A stretch of 54,294 nt of DNA from Rubrivivax sp. (GTDB lineage Bacteria > Pseudomonadota > Gammaproteobacteria > Burkholderiales > Burkholderiaceae_C): contig JAHCKS010000029.1 of assembly GCA_026125665.1 (NCBI GenBank), forward strand, positions 1 to 54,294, read 5' to 3'. Positions within the stretch are counted from its first letter, which is position 1, and each line of letters starts with the position of its first letter. The translations under genes and the position numbers were made by a program. The notes beneath the pieces are model-generated. The model had not been told where the DNA came from and ran no database searches. It saw only the letters and a list, made by a program, of their open reading frames with translations. Below, in pieces: positions 24,529 to 33,057 of this stretch.

Positions 24529-25551
24529 ATGCCCGCCACTGTCCTGCTCACCGGGGCCACCGGCTACATCGCCTCGCACACCTGGCTGGCCCTGCTGGCG
24601 GCGGGCCACCGCGTCGTCGGCGTCGACGACTTCTCCAACAGCTCGCCCGAGGTGCTGAATCGCCTGGCCGAGCTCTCGGGCCGGGCGCCGGCCTTCGAGC
24701 GGCTCGACGTGGGCGATGCCGCGGCGCTGGAGGCGTTGTTCGCGCGGCAGCGCATCGACGCCACGGTGCATTTCGCCGCCTTCAAGGCGGTGGGCGAATC
24801 GACCGCGAAACCGCTCGACTACTACGCCAACAACCTGGGCGGCCTCGTCAACGTCTGCCGCACGATGCGCCGGCACGGCGTCGCGCGCTTCGTCTTCAGC
24901 TCCAGCGCCACCGTCTACGGTGATCCGCAGCGCCTGCCCATCACCGAGGACATGCCGCTTTCGGCCACGAACCCCTATGGCCGCACGAAGCTGATGGGCG
25001 AACAGGTCATCGGCGACCTGGCCCACGCCGAGCGAACCTGGCAGAACGCCATCCTGCGCTACTTCAACCCGGTGGGCGCACACGAGAGTGGCCGCATCGG
25101 CGAAGACCCGCGCGGCACGCCGAACAACCTGATGCCCTACGTGGCACAGGTGGCCGTCGGGCGGCGCGCGCATCTCAACGTGTTCGGCAACGACTACCCG
25201 ACGCCCGACGGTACTGGCGTGCGCGACTACATCCACGTCGTCGACCTGGCCGAGGGCCACGTGGCGGCGCTCGAGCGGCTGCTGGCGCAGCCCGGCTCGT
25301 TCACGGTGAACCTCGGCACGGGCCGCGGTGCCAGCGTGCTCGAAGTGGTGCGCGCCTACGAGGCGGCGAGCGGCCGCCCGGTGCCCTACCGCATCGAGCC
25401 GCGCCGCCCCGGCGACGTGGCTGCCTGCTGGGCCGACCCGACGCTGGCGCAGGAGCTGCTCGGCTGGCGCGCCCGCCACGACCTGCATCGCATGTGCGCC
25501 GACAGCTGGCGCTGGCAGCAACACAATCCCAGGGGATACGACAACGCATGA
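24529..25551 (+). CDS. galE: UDP-glucose 4-epimerase
   Basis: 340 residues, extended SDR. The NAD motif LLTGATGYIASH is at 5-16; the active-site Ser/Thr is in FSSSATVYG and Tyr-x3-Lys is in NPYGRTK. GalE signatures include YFNPVGAHESGRIGEDP, NNLMPYVAQVAVG and DGTGVRDYIHVVDLA. It interconverts UDP-glucose and UDP-galactose for surface polysaccharides. It opens the nucleotide-sugar operon and its stop overlaps manC by 4 bp. The 177-bp gap before it, divergent from ubiJ, holds no convincing promoter match and no Shine-Dalgarno. Confidence 0.96.
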   Translation: MPATVLLTGATGYIASHTWLALLAAGHRVVGVDDFSNSSPEVLNRLAELSGRAPAFERLDVGDAAALEALFARQRIDATVHFAAFKAVGESTAKPLDYYANNLGGLVNVCRTMRRHGVARFVFSSSATVYGDPQRLPITEDMPLSATNPYGRTKLMGEQVIGDLAHAERTWQNAILRYFNPVGAHESGRIGEDPRGTPNNLMPYVAQVAVGRRAHLNVFGNDYPTPDGTGVRDYIHVVDLAEGHVAALERLLAQPGSFTVNLGTGRGASVLEVVRAYEAASGRPVPYRIEPRRPGDVAACWADPTLAQELLGWRARHDLHRMCADSWRWQQHNPRGYDNA

Positions 25552-27017
25552 GCACTTCGTCGAACAAGGCGGCCGCGGCGGCCGCGATCCAGGTGGTGCC
25601 GGTCGTGATGGCCGGCGGCTCGGGCACACGCCTGTGGCCGCTGTCGCGTGCCGGCTTCCCCAAGCAGTTCCTCGTGCTCGGCGGCAACGGCTCGAGCCTG
25701 TTCCAGCAGGCCGTGGCGCGCCTGCAGGGGCTGGCGGACGACCGCATCGAGGTCGGCGCGCCGCTCGTCGTCGGCAACGAGGAACACCGTTTCCTCGTGC
25801 TCGACCAGCTGCGCGAGCTTCAACGCGAGCCGGCCGCGGTGCTGCTGGAGCCGACGGGGCGCAACACGGCGCCGGCCCTGACGCTCGCGGCGCTGCAGGC
25901 CGCCGAGGGGGGCGGCGATCCCGTGCTCGTCGTCACGCCGGCCGACCAGACGGTGACCGACGACACCGCCTTCGCCGTCGCGGTGCGCCGCGCCGTGCAC
26001 CAGGCCGCCGACGGCGCCATCGCCATCCTCGGCGTCAAGCCGACGCGGCCCGAGACCGGCTACGGCTACATCCGTACCGATGGCGTGGCGCCGGAGCTGC
26101 GCGTCGTCCGCTTCGTCGAGAAGCCCGACGCCGAGACCGCGCAGCGCTACATCGAGGCCGGCGGCTACTCGTGGAACGCCGGCATGTTCGTGCTGAAGGC
26201 CTCGGTCTGGATGGCGGCGCTCGAGCGCTTCCGGCCCGACATCGCCGCCGCCTGCCGCGCCGCGTTCGCGGCGCGCGCCACCGACGAGAAGTTCGTGCGC
26301 CCCGGCAAGGCCGAGTTCGCCGCGGTGCCCTCGGAGTCGGTGGACTATGCGGTGATGGAGAAGTGCCCCGGCGTGCTCGACATCCGCATGCAGGAGCTCG
26401 ACGCCGGTTGGAGCGACCTGGGCGCCTGGGACGCCGTGTGGCAGGTGCTGCCCAAGGACGGCGACGGCAACGCCACGGTGGGCGACGCGCTGGTCGCCGA
26501 CAGCCACAACACGCTGGTGCATGCGACGAGCCGGCTGGTGAGCGTGGTCGGTCTCGACGACGCGGTGGTCGTCGAGACGCCCGACGCCGTGCTCGTGGCC
26601 AGCCGCGAGAAGAGCCAGCACGTCAAGACCATCGTCGCGCGGCTGGGCCAGGAACAGCGCGGCGAGCAGACGCTGCATCGCAAGGTGCACCGCCCCTGGG
26701 GCTGGTACGACAGCATCGACCATGGGCCGCGCCACCAGGTCAAGCGCATCCTGGTCAAGCCGGGCGCGGCCCTTTCTCTGCAGATGCACCATCACCGCGC
26801 CGAGCACTGGATCGTCGTCTCCGGCACGGCCGAGGTGACGAACGGCGACAAGGTGATCATGCTCACCGAGAACCAGAGCACCTACATCCCGCTCGGCGAG
26901 AAACATCGGCTGCGCAACCCGGGCAAGGTGCCGCTCGAGATCATCGAGGTGCAGTCGGGCAGCTACCTGGGCGAGGACGACATCGTCCGTTTCGAGGATA
27001 CCTACGGACGGAGATAG
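25548..27017 (+). CDS. manC: Mannose-1-phosphate guanylyltransferase / mannose-6-phosphate isomerase
   Basis: 489 residues, the bifunctional type II ManC/AlgA architecture. The N-terminal nucleotidyltransferase domain has MAGGSGTRLWPLSR at 25-38 and FVEKPD near 190. The C-terminal cupin isomerase (about 370-485) has PGAALSLQMHHHRAEHW and STYIPLGEKHRL. It makes GDP-mannose from fructose-6-phosphate with a phosphomannomutase that is not in this window. The start at 25548 overlaps the galE stop (ATGA). Downstream, 12 bp after the stop, the 29-bp repeat chain leading to rfbB begins. Confidence 0.96.
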   Translation: MSTSSNKAAAAAAIQVVPVVMAGGSGTRLWPLSRAGFPKQFLVLGGNGSSLFQQAVARLQGLADDRIEVGAPLVVGNEEHRFLVLDQLRELQREPAAVLLEPTGRNTAPALTLAALQAAEGGGDPVLVVTPADQTVTDDTAFAVAVRRAVHQAADGAIAILGVKPTRPETGYGYIRTDGVAPELRVVRFVEKPDAETAQRYIEAGGYSWNAGMFVLKASVWMAALERFRPDIAAACRAAFAARATDEKFVRPGKAEFAAVPSESVDYAVMEKCPGVLDIRMQELDAGWSDLGAWDAVWQVLPKDGDGNATVGDALVADSHNTLVHATSRLVSVVGLDDAVVVETPDAVLVASREKSQHVKTIVARLGQEQRGEQTLHRKVHRPWGWYDSIDHGPRHQVKRILVKPGAALSLQMHHHRAEHWIVVSGTAEVTNGDKVIMLTENQSTYIPLGEKHRLRNPGKVPLEIIEVQSGSYLGEDDIVRFEDTYGRR

Positions 27018-27029
27018 AGTTCCGCCCTC

Positions 27030-27116
27030 ATGACCCTCCTCGTCAAGGAGCAGCAGCCGTGACGATTCTCGTCAAGGGCCCACAGCCGTGACGATCCTCG
27101 TCACGGGGGGCGCCGG
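27030..27116 (+). repeat. 29-bp tandem triplication of the rfbB initiation region, with two minigenes
   Basis: Units start at 27030, 27059 and 27088, the last being the rfbB start itself. Unit 1 encodes [10 protein letters not shown] and stops at 27060-27062. Unit 2 (GTG at 27059) encodes [10 protein letters not shown] and stops at 27089-27091. RfbB then begins MTILVTGG at the GTG 27088. Every stop overlaps the next start by 4 bp (GTGA). AAGGAG in unit 1 (27045-27050) and AAGGGC in unit 2 (27074-27079) lie 8 nt before the following start, so the minigenes carry the ribosome sites. Units 1 and 2 match at 21 of 29 positions; units 2 and 3 match at 18 of the first 20. Confidence 0.88.
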
Positions 27117-28149
27117 CTTCATCGGCAGCAACTTCGTGCTCGACTGGTTCGAGCACGCCGGCGAGCCGGTCGTCAACCTCGACGCGCTGACCTACGCCGG
27201 CAACCTGCGCAACCTGGCTTCGCTCGCCGGCGACGCGCGGCACGTGTTCGTGCGCGGCGACATCGGCGATCGCCCTCTCGTCGACCGCCTGCTCGCCGAG
27301 CATCGCCCGCGCGCCATCGTCAACTTCGCCGCCGAGAGCCACGTCGACCGCAGCATCCTCGGGCCGGCCGCGTTCATCAAGACCAACGTCGAGGGCACCT
27401 TCACGCTGCTGGAGGCGGCGCGCGTGTTCGTGCAGGCGCTGGAGCTCGCCGAGCGCGAGCGCTTCCGCTTCCTGCACGTCAGCACCGACGAGGTCTACGG
27501 CAGCCTGGCGCCCGGCGCGCCGGCCTTCACCGAGGCGCATCCTTTCGAGCCGAACAGCCCCTACTCGGCGAGCAAGGCGGCCAGCGACCACCTCGTGCGT
27601 GCCTGGCACCACACCTACGGCCTGCCGGTGCTGACGACGAACTGCAGCAACAACTACGGGCCGTACCACTTCCCGGAGAAGCTCATCCCGCTCGTGATCG
27701 TCAACGCGCTGGCCGGCAAGCCGCTGCCGGTGTACGGCGACGGCCTGCAGGTGCGCGACTGGCTCTACGTGCGCGACCACTGCTCGGCCATCCGCACGGT
27801 GCTCGCGAAGGGCCGCCCCGGCGAGACCTACAACGTCGGCGGCTGGAACGAGAAGCCGAACATCGAGATCGTCAAGACGGTCTGCGCTCTGCTCGACGAG
27901 ATGCGGCCCGACCCTGCCGGAGCGCGCTCGCGCCTCATCACGCACGTGAAGGACCGCCCGGGGCACGACCGCCGCTACGCCATCGACGCGCGCAAGATCG
28001 AGCGCGAGCTCGGCTGGCGCCCGGCCGAGACCTTCGAGACCGGCATCCGCAAGACGGTGCGCTGGTACCTCGACCATGCCGACTGGGTGCACGAGGTGCA
28101 AAGCGGCGCCTACCGCGACTGGGTGGCGGCCAACTACGTCGCACGCTGA
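27088..28149 (+). CDS. rfbB: dTDP-glucose 4,6-dehydratase
   Basis: 353 residues. The NAD motif [11 protein letters not shown] is at 6-16. The catalytic triplet Thr-Asp-Glu is in VSTDEVYG and Tyr-x3-Lys is in [10 protein letters not shown]. RfbB signatures [15 protein letters not shown] and YVRDHC are present. It converts dTDP-glucose to the 4-keto-6-deoxy sugar, step two of dTDP-L-rhamnose synthesis. The GTG at 27088 is set by the N-terminal strand MTILVTGG and by AAGGGC 8 nt upstream, which lies in the second copy of the 29-bp repeat. rfbD starts 6 bp after its stop. Confidence 0.97.
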   Translation: MTILVTGGAGFIGSNFVLDWFEHAGEPVVNLDALTYAGNLRNLASLAGDARHVFVRGDIGDRPLVDRLLAEHRPRAIVNFAAESHVDRSILGPAAFIKTNVEGTFTLLEAARVFVQALELAERERFRFLHVSTDEVYGSLAPGAPAFTEAHPFEPNSPYSASKAASDHLVRAWHHTYGLPVLTTNCSNNYGPYHFPEKLIPLVIVNALAGKPLPVYGDGLQVRDWLYVRDHCSAIRTVLAKGRPGETYNVGGWNEKPNIEIVKTVCALLDEMRPDPAGARSRLITHVKDRPGHDRRYAIDARKIERELGWRPAETFETGIRKTVRWYLDHADWVHEVQSGAYRDWVAANYVAR

Positions 28150-28155
28150 AGAGCG

Positions 28156-29058
28156 ATGAGTCGCATCCTGCTGCTGGGAAAGAACGGCCAGGTGGGCTGG
28201 GAGCTGCAGCGTGCGCTGGCGCCGCTGGGCGAGCTCACCGCCTGCGACTTCGACTCCGCGGGCGACGAACGCGCCGACTTCACAGAGCCCGAGTCTCTGC
28301 GCGCGCTGGTCTGGCGCGTGCAGCCGGCGGTGATCGTCAATGCCGCCGCCTACACCGCGGTCGACAAGGCCGAGGCCGAGCCCGAGCTCGCCGGGCGCAT
28401 CAATGCCGTCGCACCGGCGGTGCTGGCCGACGAGGCCGAGGCCTGCGGTGCGCTGCTCGTGCACTACAGCACCGACTACGTCTTCGACGGCAGCGGCGTC
28501 GAGGCCCGCGAGGAGGACGAAGGCACCGGCCCGCTCAACGTCTACGGCCGCACCAAGCTCGAAGGCGAGCGCGCCATCCGCACGAGCGGCTGCCAGCACC
28601 TGATCCTGCGCACCAGCTGGGTCTACGCGGCGCGCGGCGGCAACTTCGCGCGCACGATGCTCAAGCTCGCCGCCGAGCGGGAGCTGCTGAAGGTGGTGGA
28701 CGACCAGTTCGGCGCGCCCACCGGGGCCGAGCTGCTGGCCGACGTGACGGCGCACGTCATGCAGCGCCTGCGTGCAGCGCCGGAGCTCGCCGGCACCTAC
28801 CACTGCGTGGCCGCCGGCGAGGCGAGCTGGTTCGACTACGCCCGGCATGTCATCGAGTGGGCACGCGCTGCCGGCGTGGCGCTGAAGCTGCCGCCCGAGG
28901 GCCTGCGGCCCGTGCCGAGCAGCGAGTACCCCACGCCGGCGAAGCGCCCGCTCAACTCGCGGCTGTCCACGCGCAAGCTGCGCGACACCTTCGGGCTCGT
29001 GCCGCCGCTGTGGACCGCGGGCGTCGAACGCATGCTCGCCGAGGTGCACGGCCGCTAG
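28156..29058 (+). CDS. rfbD: dTDP-4-dehydrorhamnose reductase
   Basis: 300 residues. The NADP motif LLGKNGQVGWELQ is at 5-17. YSTDYVFDG and the active-site NVYGRTKLEGE are typical of RfbD, followed by ILRTSWVY. It performs the last step to dTDP-L-rhamnose. The order rfbB-D-A-C is the standard rhamnose cassette. The start at 28156 has GAAGAG just upstream. The stop at 29056-29058 touches one arm of a 12-bp inverted repeat in the following gap. Confidence 0.96.
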   Translation: MSRILLLGKNGQVGWELQRALAPLGELTACDFDSAGDERADFTEPESLRALVWRVQPAVIVNAAAYTAVDKAEAEPELAGRINAVAPAVLADEAEACGALLVHYSTDYVFDGSGVEAREEDEGTGPLNVYGRTKLEGERAIRTSGCQHLILRTSWVYAARGGNFARTMLKLAAERELLKVVDDQFGAPTGAELLADVTAHVMQRLRAAPELAGTYHCVAAGEASWFDYARHVIEWARAAGVALKLPPEGLRPVPSSEYPTPAKRPLNSRLSTRKLRDTFGLVPPLWTAGVERMLAEVHGR

Positions 29059-29179
29059 AAGGCGTGAATGAACCTGCTGCGCGCCCCGATCTCGCGCCTG
29101 TGCTCCTCGCCGTACAGCAGGACGGCTGCGGTGCTCGACGCGACCTCGGGTCGCTCGCGACGGTTCCTTCACGCCTTCT
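29057..29179. repeat. 12-bp inverted repeats bounding a 123-bp segment between rfbD and rfbA
   Basis: AGAAGGCGTGAA (29057-29068) and TTCACGCCTTCT (29168-29179) are perfect inverted copies 99 bp apart, filling most of the 136-bp rfbD-rfbA gap, which breaks otherwise tight spacing. A smaller hairpin GCGACC/GGTCGC lies inside near 29140-29155. No flanking target duplication is evident, so it may be a folded mRNA leader rather than a mobile element. Confidence 0.6.
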
Positions 29180-29190
29180 CGAGGGTCTGA
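29068..29190 (+). CDS. Possible 40-residue small protein between rfbD and rfbA
   Basis: An ATG at 29068 opens a 40-codon frame ending at the TGA 29188-29190, just before the rfbA start at 29195. AGAAGG (29057-29062) sits 5 nt upstream as a plausible ribosome site. The peptide is Ser/Arg/Leu-rich with one Cys, and has no signal or recognised motif. The same bases form the inverted-repeat arm, so the apparent ribosome site may be coincidental. It could couple translation of rfbA to rfbD across the gap. Treat it as hypothetical. Confidence 0.25.
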   Translation: MNLLRAPISRLCSSPYSRTAAVLDATSGRSRRFLHAFSRV

Positions 29191-29194
29191 ACTC

Positions 29195-30088
29195 ATGAGC
29201 ACACGAGTGGCGCGCAAGGGCATCATCCTCGCAGGCGGTGCCGGCACGCGGCTGCACCCCGCCACGCTGGCGGTCAGCAAGCAGCTGCTGCCGGTCTACG
29301 ACAAGCCGATGGTCTACTACCCGCTGTCGGCGCTGATGCTGGCCGGCATGCGCGACGTGCTCGTCATCAGCACGCCGCAGGACACGCCTCGCTTCGAAAG
29401 CCTGCTCGGCGACGGCAGCGCGTGGGGCATGAACGTCAGCTATTGCGTGCAGCCGAGCCCCGACGGTCTGGCGCAGGCCTTCATCCTCGGCCGGCGCTTC
29501 GTGAACGGCGCGCCGAGCGCGCTCGTGCTCGGCGACAACATCTTCTACGGCCACGACTTCCACGCGCTGCTCGCGCGCGCCGACGCGCGGCGCGAAGGCG
29601 CCACGGTCTTCGCCTACCACGTGCACGACCCCGAGCGCTACGGCGTCGTCGAATTCGACGCCGGGCGCCGCGCCATCAGCATCGAGGAAAAGCCGAAGCA
29701 GCCCAAGAGCAGCTACGCGGTCACGGGCCTCTACTTCTATGACGCGCAGGTGTGCGACATCGCTGCCGCCATCAAGCCGAGCGCCCGTGGCGAGCTCGAG
29801 ATCACCGAGGTCAACGCGCAGTACCTGCGGCAGCGCCAGCTCGAGGTCGAGATCATGGGCCGCGGCTACGCCTGGCTGGACACCGGCACGCACGACAGCC
29901 TGATGGAAGCCGGCCAGTTCATCGCCACGCTGGAGAAGCGCCAGGGGCTGAAGGTTGCCTGCCCCGAGGAGATCGCCTGGCGGTCCGGCTGGATCGATTC
30001 GGCGCAGCTGGAGAAGCTCGCCGCGCCGATGGCGAAGAACGGCTACGGGCAGTACCTGCTCAAGCTGCTGCACGACACCACGTACTGA
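29195..30088 (+). CDS. rfbA: Glucose-1-phosphate thymidylyltransferase
   Basis: 297 residues. The nucleotide-binding motif [20 protein letters not shown] is at 12-31. [24 protein letters not shown] and [10 protein letters not shown] are RfbA signatures, as is [15 protein letters not shown]. It makes dTDP-glucose, the first step of dTDP-rhamnose synthesis. The ATG at 29195 has GAGGG at 29181-29185, 9 nt upstream. It is followed 14 bp later by rfbC. Confidence 0.97.
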   Translation: MSTRVARKGIILAGGAGTRLHPATLAVSKQLLPVYDKPMVYYPLSALMLAGMRDVLVISTPQDTPRFESLLGDGSAWGMNVSYCVQPSPDGLAQAFILGRRFVNGAPSALVLGDNIFYGHDFHALLARADARREGATVFAYHVHDPERYGVVEFDAGRRAISIEEKPKQPKSSYAVTGLYFYDAQVCDIAAAIKPSARGELEITEVNAQYLRQRQLEVEIMGRGYAWLDTGTHDSLMEAGQFIATLEKRQGLKVACPEEIAWRSGWIDSAQLEKLAAPMAKNGYGQYLLKLLHDTTY

Positions 30089-30102
30089 CCTCGCTGCCGC
30101 CG

Positions 30103-30672
30103 ATGAAGCTCATCCGCACGGAACTTCCCGGCGTGCTGCTTGCCGAGCCGGCCGTCTTCGCGGACGACCGTGGCTGGTTCATGGAGAGCTTCAGCCAGCC
30201 GCGCTGGGAGGCGGCTCTGGCCGAGCTGGGCGAGCCGTTGCCGCCGGCTTTCGTGCAGGACAACCATTCGATGAGCCGCGCCGGCGTGCTGCGCGGCCTG
30301 CACTACCAGCTGCCACCGCACGCGCAGGGCAAGCTCGTGCGCGTGGTGCAGGGCGCCGCGTTCGACGTGGCGGTGGACATCCGCCGCGGCTCGCCCCACT
30401 TCGGCCGCTGGTTCGGCGCCGAGCTCACGGCGGCCAACCGGCGGCAGATGTGGATCCCCCCCGGCTTCGCGCATGCCTTCCTGGCGCTCGCCGACGACAC
30501 GCACTTCCTCTACAAGACGACCGACGTCTACGCCAGGGAGTGCGAGCGTTCGATCCGCTGGGACGACCCGGCGATCGGCGTCGCCTGGCCGCTGCCGCCA
30601 GGCATGGCGGCGCCGCTCGTCGCGCCCAAGGATGCGGCGGCGCCGCCGCTTTCCGGGGCCGAGCTGCCCTGA
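30103..30672 (+). CDS. rfbC: dTDP-4-dehydrorhamnose 3,5-epimerase
   Basis: 189 residues, a cupin fold. The N-terminal ADDRGWFMESFSQ is followed by FVQDNHSMSRAGVLRGLHYQ (catalytic His in RGLHYQ), QGAAFDVAVDIR (catalytic Asp region) and WIPPGFAHAFLAL; the active-site Tyr region is FLYKTTDVYA. It epimerises C3 and C5 of the 4-keto-6-deoxy sugar. It is the last recognisable gene of the rhamnose cassette. 169 bp separate it from the next gene. Confidence 0.97.
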   Translation: MKLIRTELPGVLLAEPAVFADDRGWFMESFSQPRWEAALAELGEPLPPAFVQDNHSMSRAGVLRGLHYQLPPHAQGKLVRVVQGAAFDVAVDIRRGSPHFGRWFGAELTAANRRQMWIPPGFAHAFLALADDTHFLYKTTDVYARECERSIRWDDPAIGVAWPLPPGMAAPLVAPKDAAAPPLSGAELP

Positions 30673-30782
30673 GCCGGCGCGCGGCCGCCGCCGGCCCGAA
30701 GGCGCGCCGCCACTTCTTCACAGCACTTCGTCACCGTTCGAGAACTCCGGGGTGATCGCCCCGGGTAATCCGGCGATGGCCG

Positions 30783-30801
30783 TGTCGACGAAAGGTCGAC
30801 A
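30783..30801. promoter_or_regulatory. Candidate operator upstream of the small secreted protein
   Basis: Perfect 7-bp inverted repeat TGTCGAC-GAAAG-GTCGACA, 41 bp before the start of the small secreted protein. It is followed at once by a GGGG-TTG-CCCC hairpin (30804-30814). The first may be a protein-binding site and the second a leader structure; no -10/-35 pair is obvious in the GC-rich surroundings. Confidence 0.4.
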
Positions 30802-30841
30802 TTGGGGTTGCCCCCAGCCCAGCCTCTCGAAGGGAATGATC

Positions 30842-31147
30842 ATGCGAACCGTCCTCGCTGCCGCCCTCGCCACCGCCCTCCTCTCGGCCGCTCCGCTCGC
30901 CCGGGCGGAGCCGCCGCTCGAGAAGATCCTCGCCCTCGCGCAGTCGTCCGACGGCGCCCGCGTGCTGCTGTACACGCACGCCGGCCCCTGCGTCGGCGAG
31001 GCGCGCTTCGCCGAACACATCTCGCGCGCGGGCGACAAGACGCCCGGCTGCTGGCTCGTCAACCAGGCCTTCGTGATGGTGTCGTTCCTCGACGGCGAGC
31101 GTGGCGACATCCCGGTGGCGCAGCTGAAGCGGCCGACCGACTCCTGA
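30842..31147 (+). CDS. Small secreted protein of unknown function
   Basis: 101 residues. A clear Sec signal peptide is seen (MRTVLAAALATALLSAAPLARA, likely cut before EPPLEK). The mature part is about 79 residues with two Cys (in GPCVGEA and TPGCWLV) that could form one disulphide. I recognise no family. The second of two close in-frame ATGs (30842) is chosen because AAGGGA at 30830-30835 lies 6 nt upstream; the first (30836) directly abuts that site. It is separated from rfbC by 169 bp containing the inverted repeats, so it probably has its own promoter. It converges on ubiE. Confidence 0.7.
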   Translation: MRTVLAAALATALLSAAPLARAEPPLEKILALAQSSDGARVLLYTHAGPCVGEARFAEHISRAGDKTPGCWLVNQAFVMVSFLDGERGDIPVAQLKRPTDS

Positions 31148-31255
31148 TCGCTCCCGGCGCCCGCCTGCCGGGGCTGCCCACGGGGCACGCCCCGGCGGCT
31201 CCGGCCCGGCGCTGAATCCGCCGCGAGCCCGGCTCGTGGAGCGGCCGCTGCCGCC

Positions 31256-32032
31256 TCAGCACTTCACGCCGACGTGCAGCGCCACGATGCCCGCGGCGAG
31301 GTTGTGCACGTCGACATGGCCGAAGCCGGCCGCCTTCATCATCGCCTTCAGCGCCCCCTGGTCGGGGTGCATGCGGATGCTCTCGGCGAGATATCGGTAG
31401 CTGTCGGCGTCGTGCGCGATGAGGCGGCCGAGCAGCGGCATCACCTTGAACGAGTAGAAGTCGTAGGGCGCCTGCAGCGGCCCGGCCGGCTTCGAGAACT
31501 CCAGCACCATCAGCCGCCCGCCCGGGCGCAGCACGCGCGCCATCTCGGCGAGCGCGGCCTCCTTGTGCGTCATGTTGCGCAGCCCGAAGGCGACGCTGAC
31601 GAGGTCGAAGCGGCCGTCGGCGAAGGGCAGCTTCTCGGCATCGCACACGACGGTGGGCAGCACGAAGCCGGCGTCGAGCGCCCGGTCGCGGCCGCGCTGC
31701 AGCATCGCCTCGTTGATGTCCGTGAGCCAGACTTCGCCGCCGCTGCCGCCGCGAGCGGCCCCGCCGCCGCCCGTCTCGCCCCGGCCGACCTGCGCGGCCT
31801 TCGCGAAGGCGAGCGCCAGGTCGCCGGTGCCGCCGGCGATGTCCAGCACCTTCTGCCCCGGTCGCACGTCGGCCACGGCCACCGCGTACGCCTTCCACGC
31901 CCGGTGCAGCCCCATCGACAGCACGTCGTTCATCAAGTCGTAGCGCGACGCGACCGAGTCGAAGACGCCGCGCACGCGCGCTGCCTTGTCGCGCTCGTCG
32001 ACGTGCTCGTAGCCGAAATGCGTCTGGGCCAT
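31256..32032 (-). CDS. ubiE: Demethylmenaquinone/2-methoxy-6-polyprenyl-benzoquinol C-methyltransferase
   Basis: 258 residues. SAM motif I is [13 protein letters not shown]. UbiE signatures are [30 protein letters not shown] and [16 protein letters not shown]. It methylates the quinone ring in ubiquinone synthesis. A Gly-rich segment of about 15 residues (around [16 protein letters not shown]) is inserted after motif I, where homologues have a short loop. The DUF971 gene precedes it by 13 bp on the same strand. Confidence 0.96.
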   Translation of the reverse strand: MAQTHFGYEHVDERDKAARVRGVFDSVASRYDLMNDVLSMGLHRAWKAYAVAVADVRPGQKVLDIAGGTGDLALAFAKAAQVGRGETGGGGAARGGSGGEVWLTDINEAMLQRGRDRALDAGFVLPTVVCDAEKLPFADGRFDLVSVAFGLRNMTHKEAALAEMARVLRPGGRLMVLEFSKPAGPLQAPYDFYSFKVMPLLGRLIAHDADSYRYLAESIRMHPDQGALKAMMKAAGFGHVDVHNLAAGIVALHVGVKC

Positions 32033-32045
32033 GCCCGGGAAGGCC

Positions 32046-32444
32046 TCAGTGCGACCCGCAGGCGTGGCCCGTGCCGGCCACCTTCATCGGTGCGTCGCGC
32101 TCGACGCCGGCCGCCTTCAGCCGGTCGAAGTAATTGCGCCACAGTGCGTCGGCGTCGGCGCCCAGGTGGTACAGGTACTCCCAGCTGTAGATGCCGCTGG
32201 CGTGGCCGTCGCTGAACTGCGGCTGCAGCGCGTAGTGGCCCACCGGCTCGATGGCGGTGATGCCGACCTCGCGTTTGCCGGTCTGCAGCACCTCCTGCCC
32301 GGGGCCGTGGCCCATCACCTCCGCCGAGGGCGAGTAGACGCGCAGCAACTCGAACGGGATGCGGAAGGTCTTGCCGTCGTCGAAGCCGACCTCGAGCACG
32401 CGCGAGGCCTGGTGCACGGTGACGTGGGTGGGGGTGGCGGCCAT
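32046..32444 (-). CDS. DUF971-domain protein
   Basis: 132 residues. The whole protein is a DUF971 (gamma-butyrobetaine-hydroxylase-like N-terminal) domain: [26 protein letters not shown], then [20 protein letters not shown] and [10 protein letters not shown]. Stand-alone members are common in proteobacteria, often near ubi or iron-sulfur genes, with no proven function. The C-terminus GTGHACGSH has one Cys and two His that might bind metal. It is cotranscribed with ubiE. Confidence 0.9.
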   Translation of the reverse strand: MAATPTHVTVHQASRVLEVGFDDGKTFRIPFELLRVYSPSAEVMGHGPGQEVLQTGKREVGITAIEPVGHYALQPQFSDGHASGIYSWEYLYHLGADADALWRNYFDRLKAAGVERDAPMKVAGTGHACGSH

Positions 32445-32530
32445 GGGGTGCCGAGTGTATGCCCGCGCGGGCCGCCGGCGGGCGTGGCCCGGCGGCCGGC
32501 GGCAGCCCGGCGCGCCGCCGGCAGCGCCGC

Positions 32531-33034
32531 TCAGTCGTCGTCCACCGGCGGCAGCTCGCCGAGCAGGCCGATCAGCTCACCCAGCGTGGCGTAGAAGCGC
32601 TCGATGAAGTCGCGGCCGATGTGCGCCTCGATGGCTTCGTAGACGGCCTCGATCTTCGGCGCCATCGCTGCGGCCAGCGCGCGGCTGCGCGGCGTGAGGC
32701 TCACCTTCACGCGGCGCGCATCCTCGGCCAGGCGCTCGCGGCGCACGAGCTTGAGCTCGTCCATGCGCGCCAGCACGCCGGCCAGGCTCGGGCTCGAGAT
32801 GCGCGTCAGCTGGCCGATCTGCCGCGGCTCCAGCGGCCCCACCTCCAGCAGCAGGCGCACGATGCGCCACTGCTGCTCGGTGAGGCCGTGTGCGTTCAGG
32901 ATCGGCCGGAAGTGCGCGATGACGCTCTCGCGCGCCTGCAGCAGCAGGAGCGGCAGGTTGCGGTGCTGGAAGGCCGCGGCCTCGCGGCGCGGCGCGCCGG
33001 CGGCGCCGGGTACCTTCGCTGGGGTTCTTGACAT
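32531..33034 (-). CDS. hpaR: MarR-family regulator of homoprotocatechuate degradation
   Basis: 167 residues. A winged helix-turn-helix (about 45-125) includes HGLTEQQWRIVRLLLEVGPL, ISSPSLAGVLARMDELKLV and the wing RRERLAEDARRVKVSLT. NLPLLLLQARESV near the N-terminus is characteristic of HpaR. It is divergent from hpaE with a 76-bp gap, the standard arrangement for a repressor released by an aromatic intermediate. Its start codon overlaps a TTGACA that fits the -35 of the hpaE promoter, so repression could be direct. Confidence 0.9.
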   Translation of the reverse strand: MSRTPAKVPGAAGAPRREAAAFQHRNLPLLLLQARESVIAHFRPILNAHGLTEQQWRIVRLLLEVGPLEPRQIGQLTRISSPSLAGVLARMDELKLVRRERLAEDARRVKVSLTPRSRALAAAMAPKIEAVYEAIEAHIGRDFIERFYATLGELIGLLGELPPVDDD

Positions 33035-33057
33035 CGTGCCGAGGCGGCGACTACATT
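33028..33057 (+). promoter_or_regulatory. Probable sigma-70 promoter of the hpaEDFH operon
   Basis: TTGACA (33028-33033) and TACATT (33052-33057) with an 18-bp spacer. It is the best -35 match noted in the window. It places the start of transcription near 33064, about 47 nt before the hpaE ATG. Confidence 0.55.
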
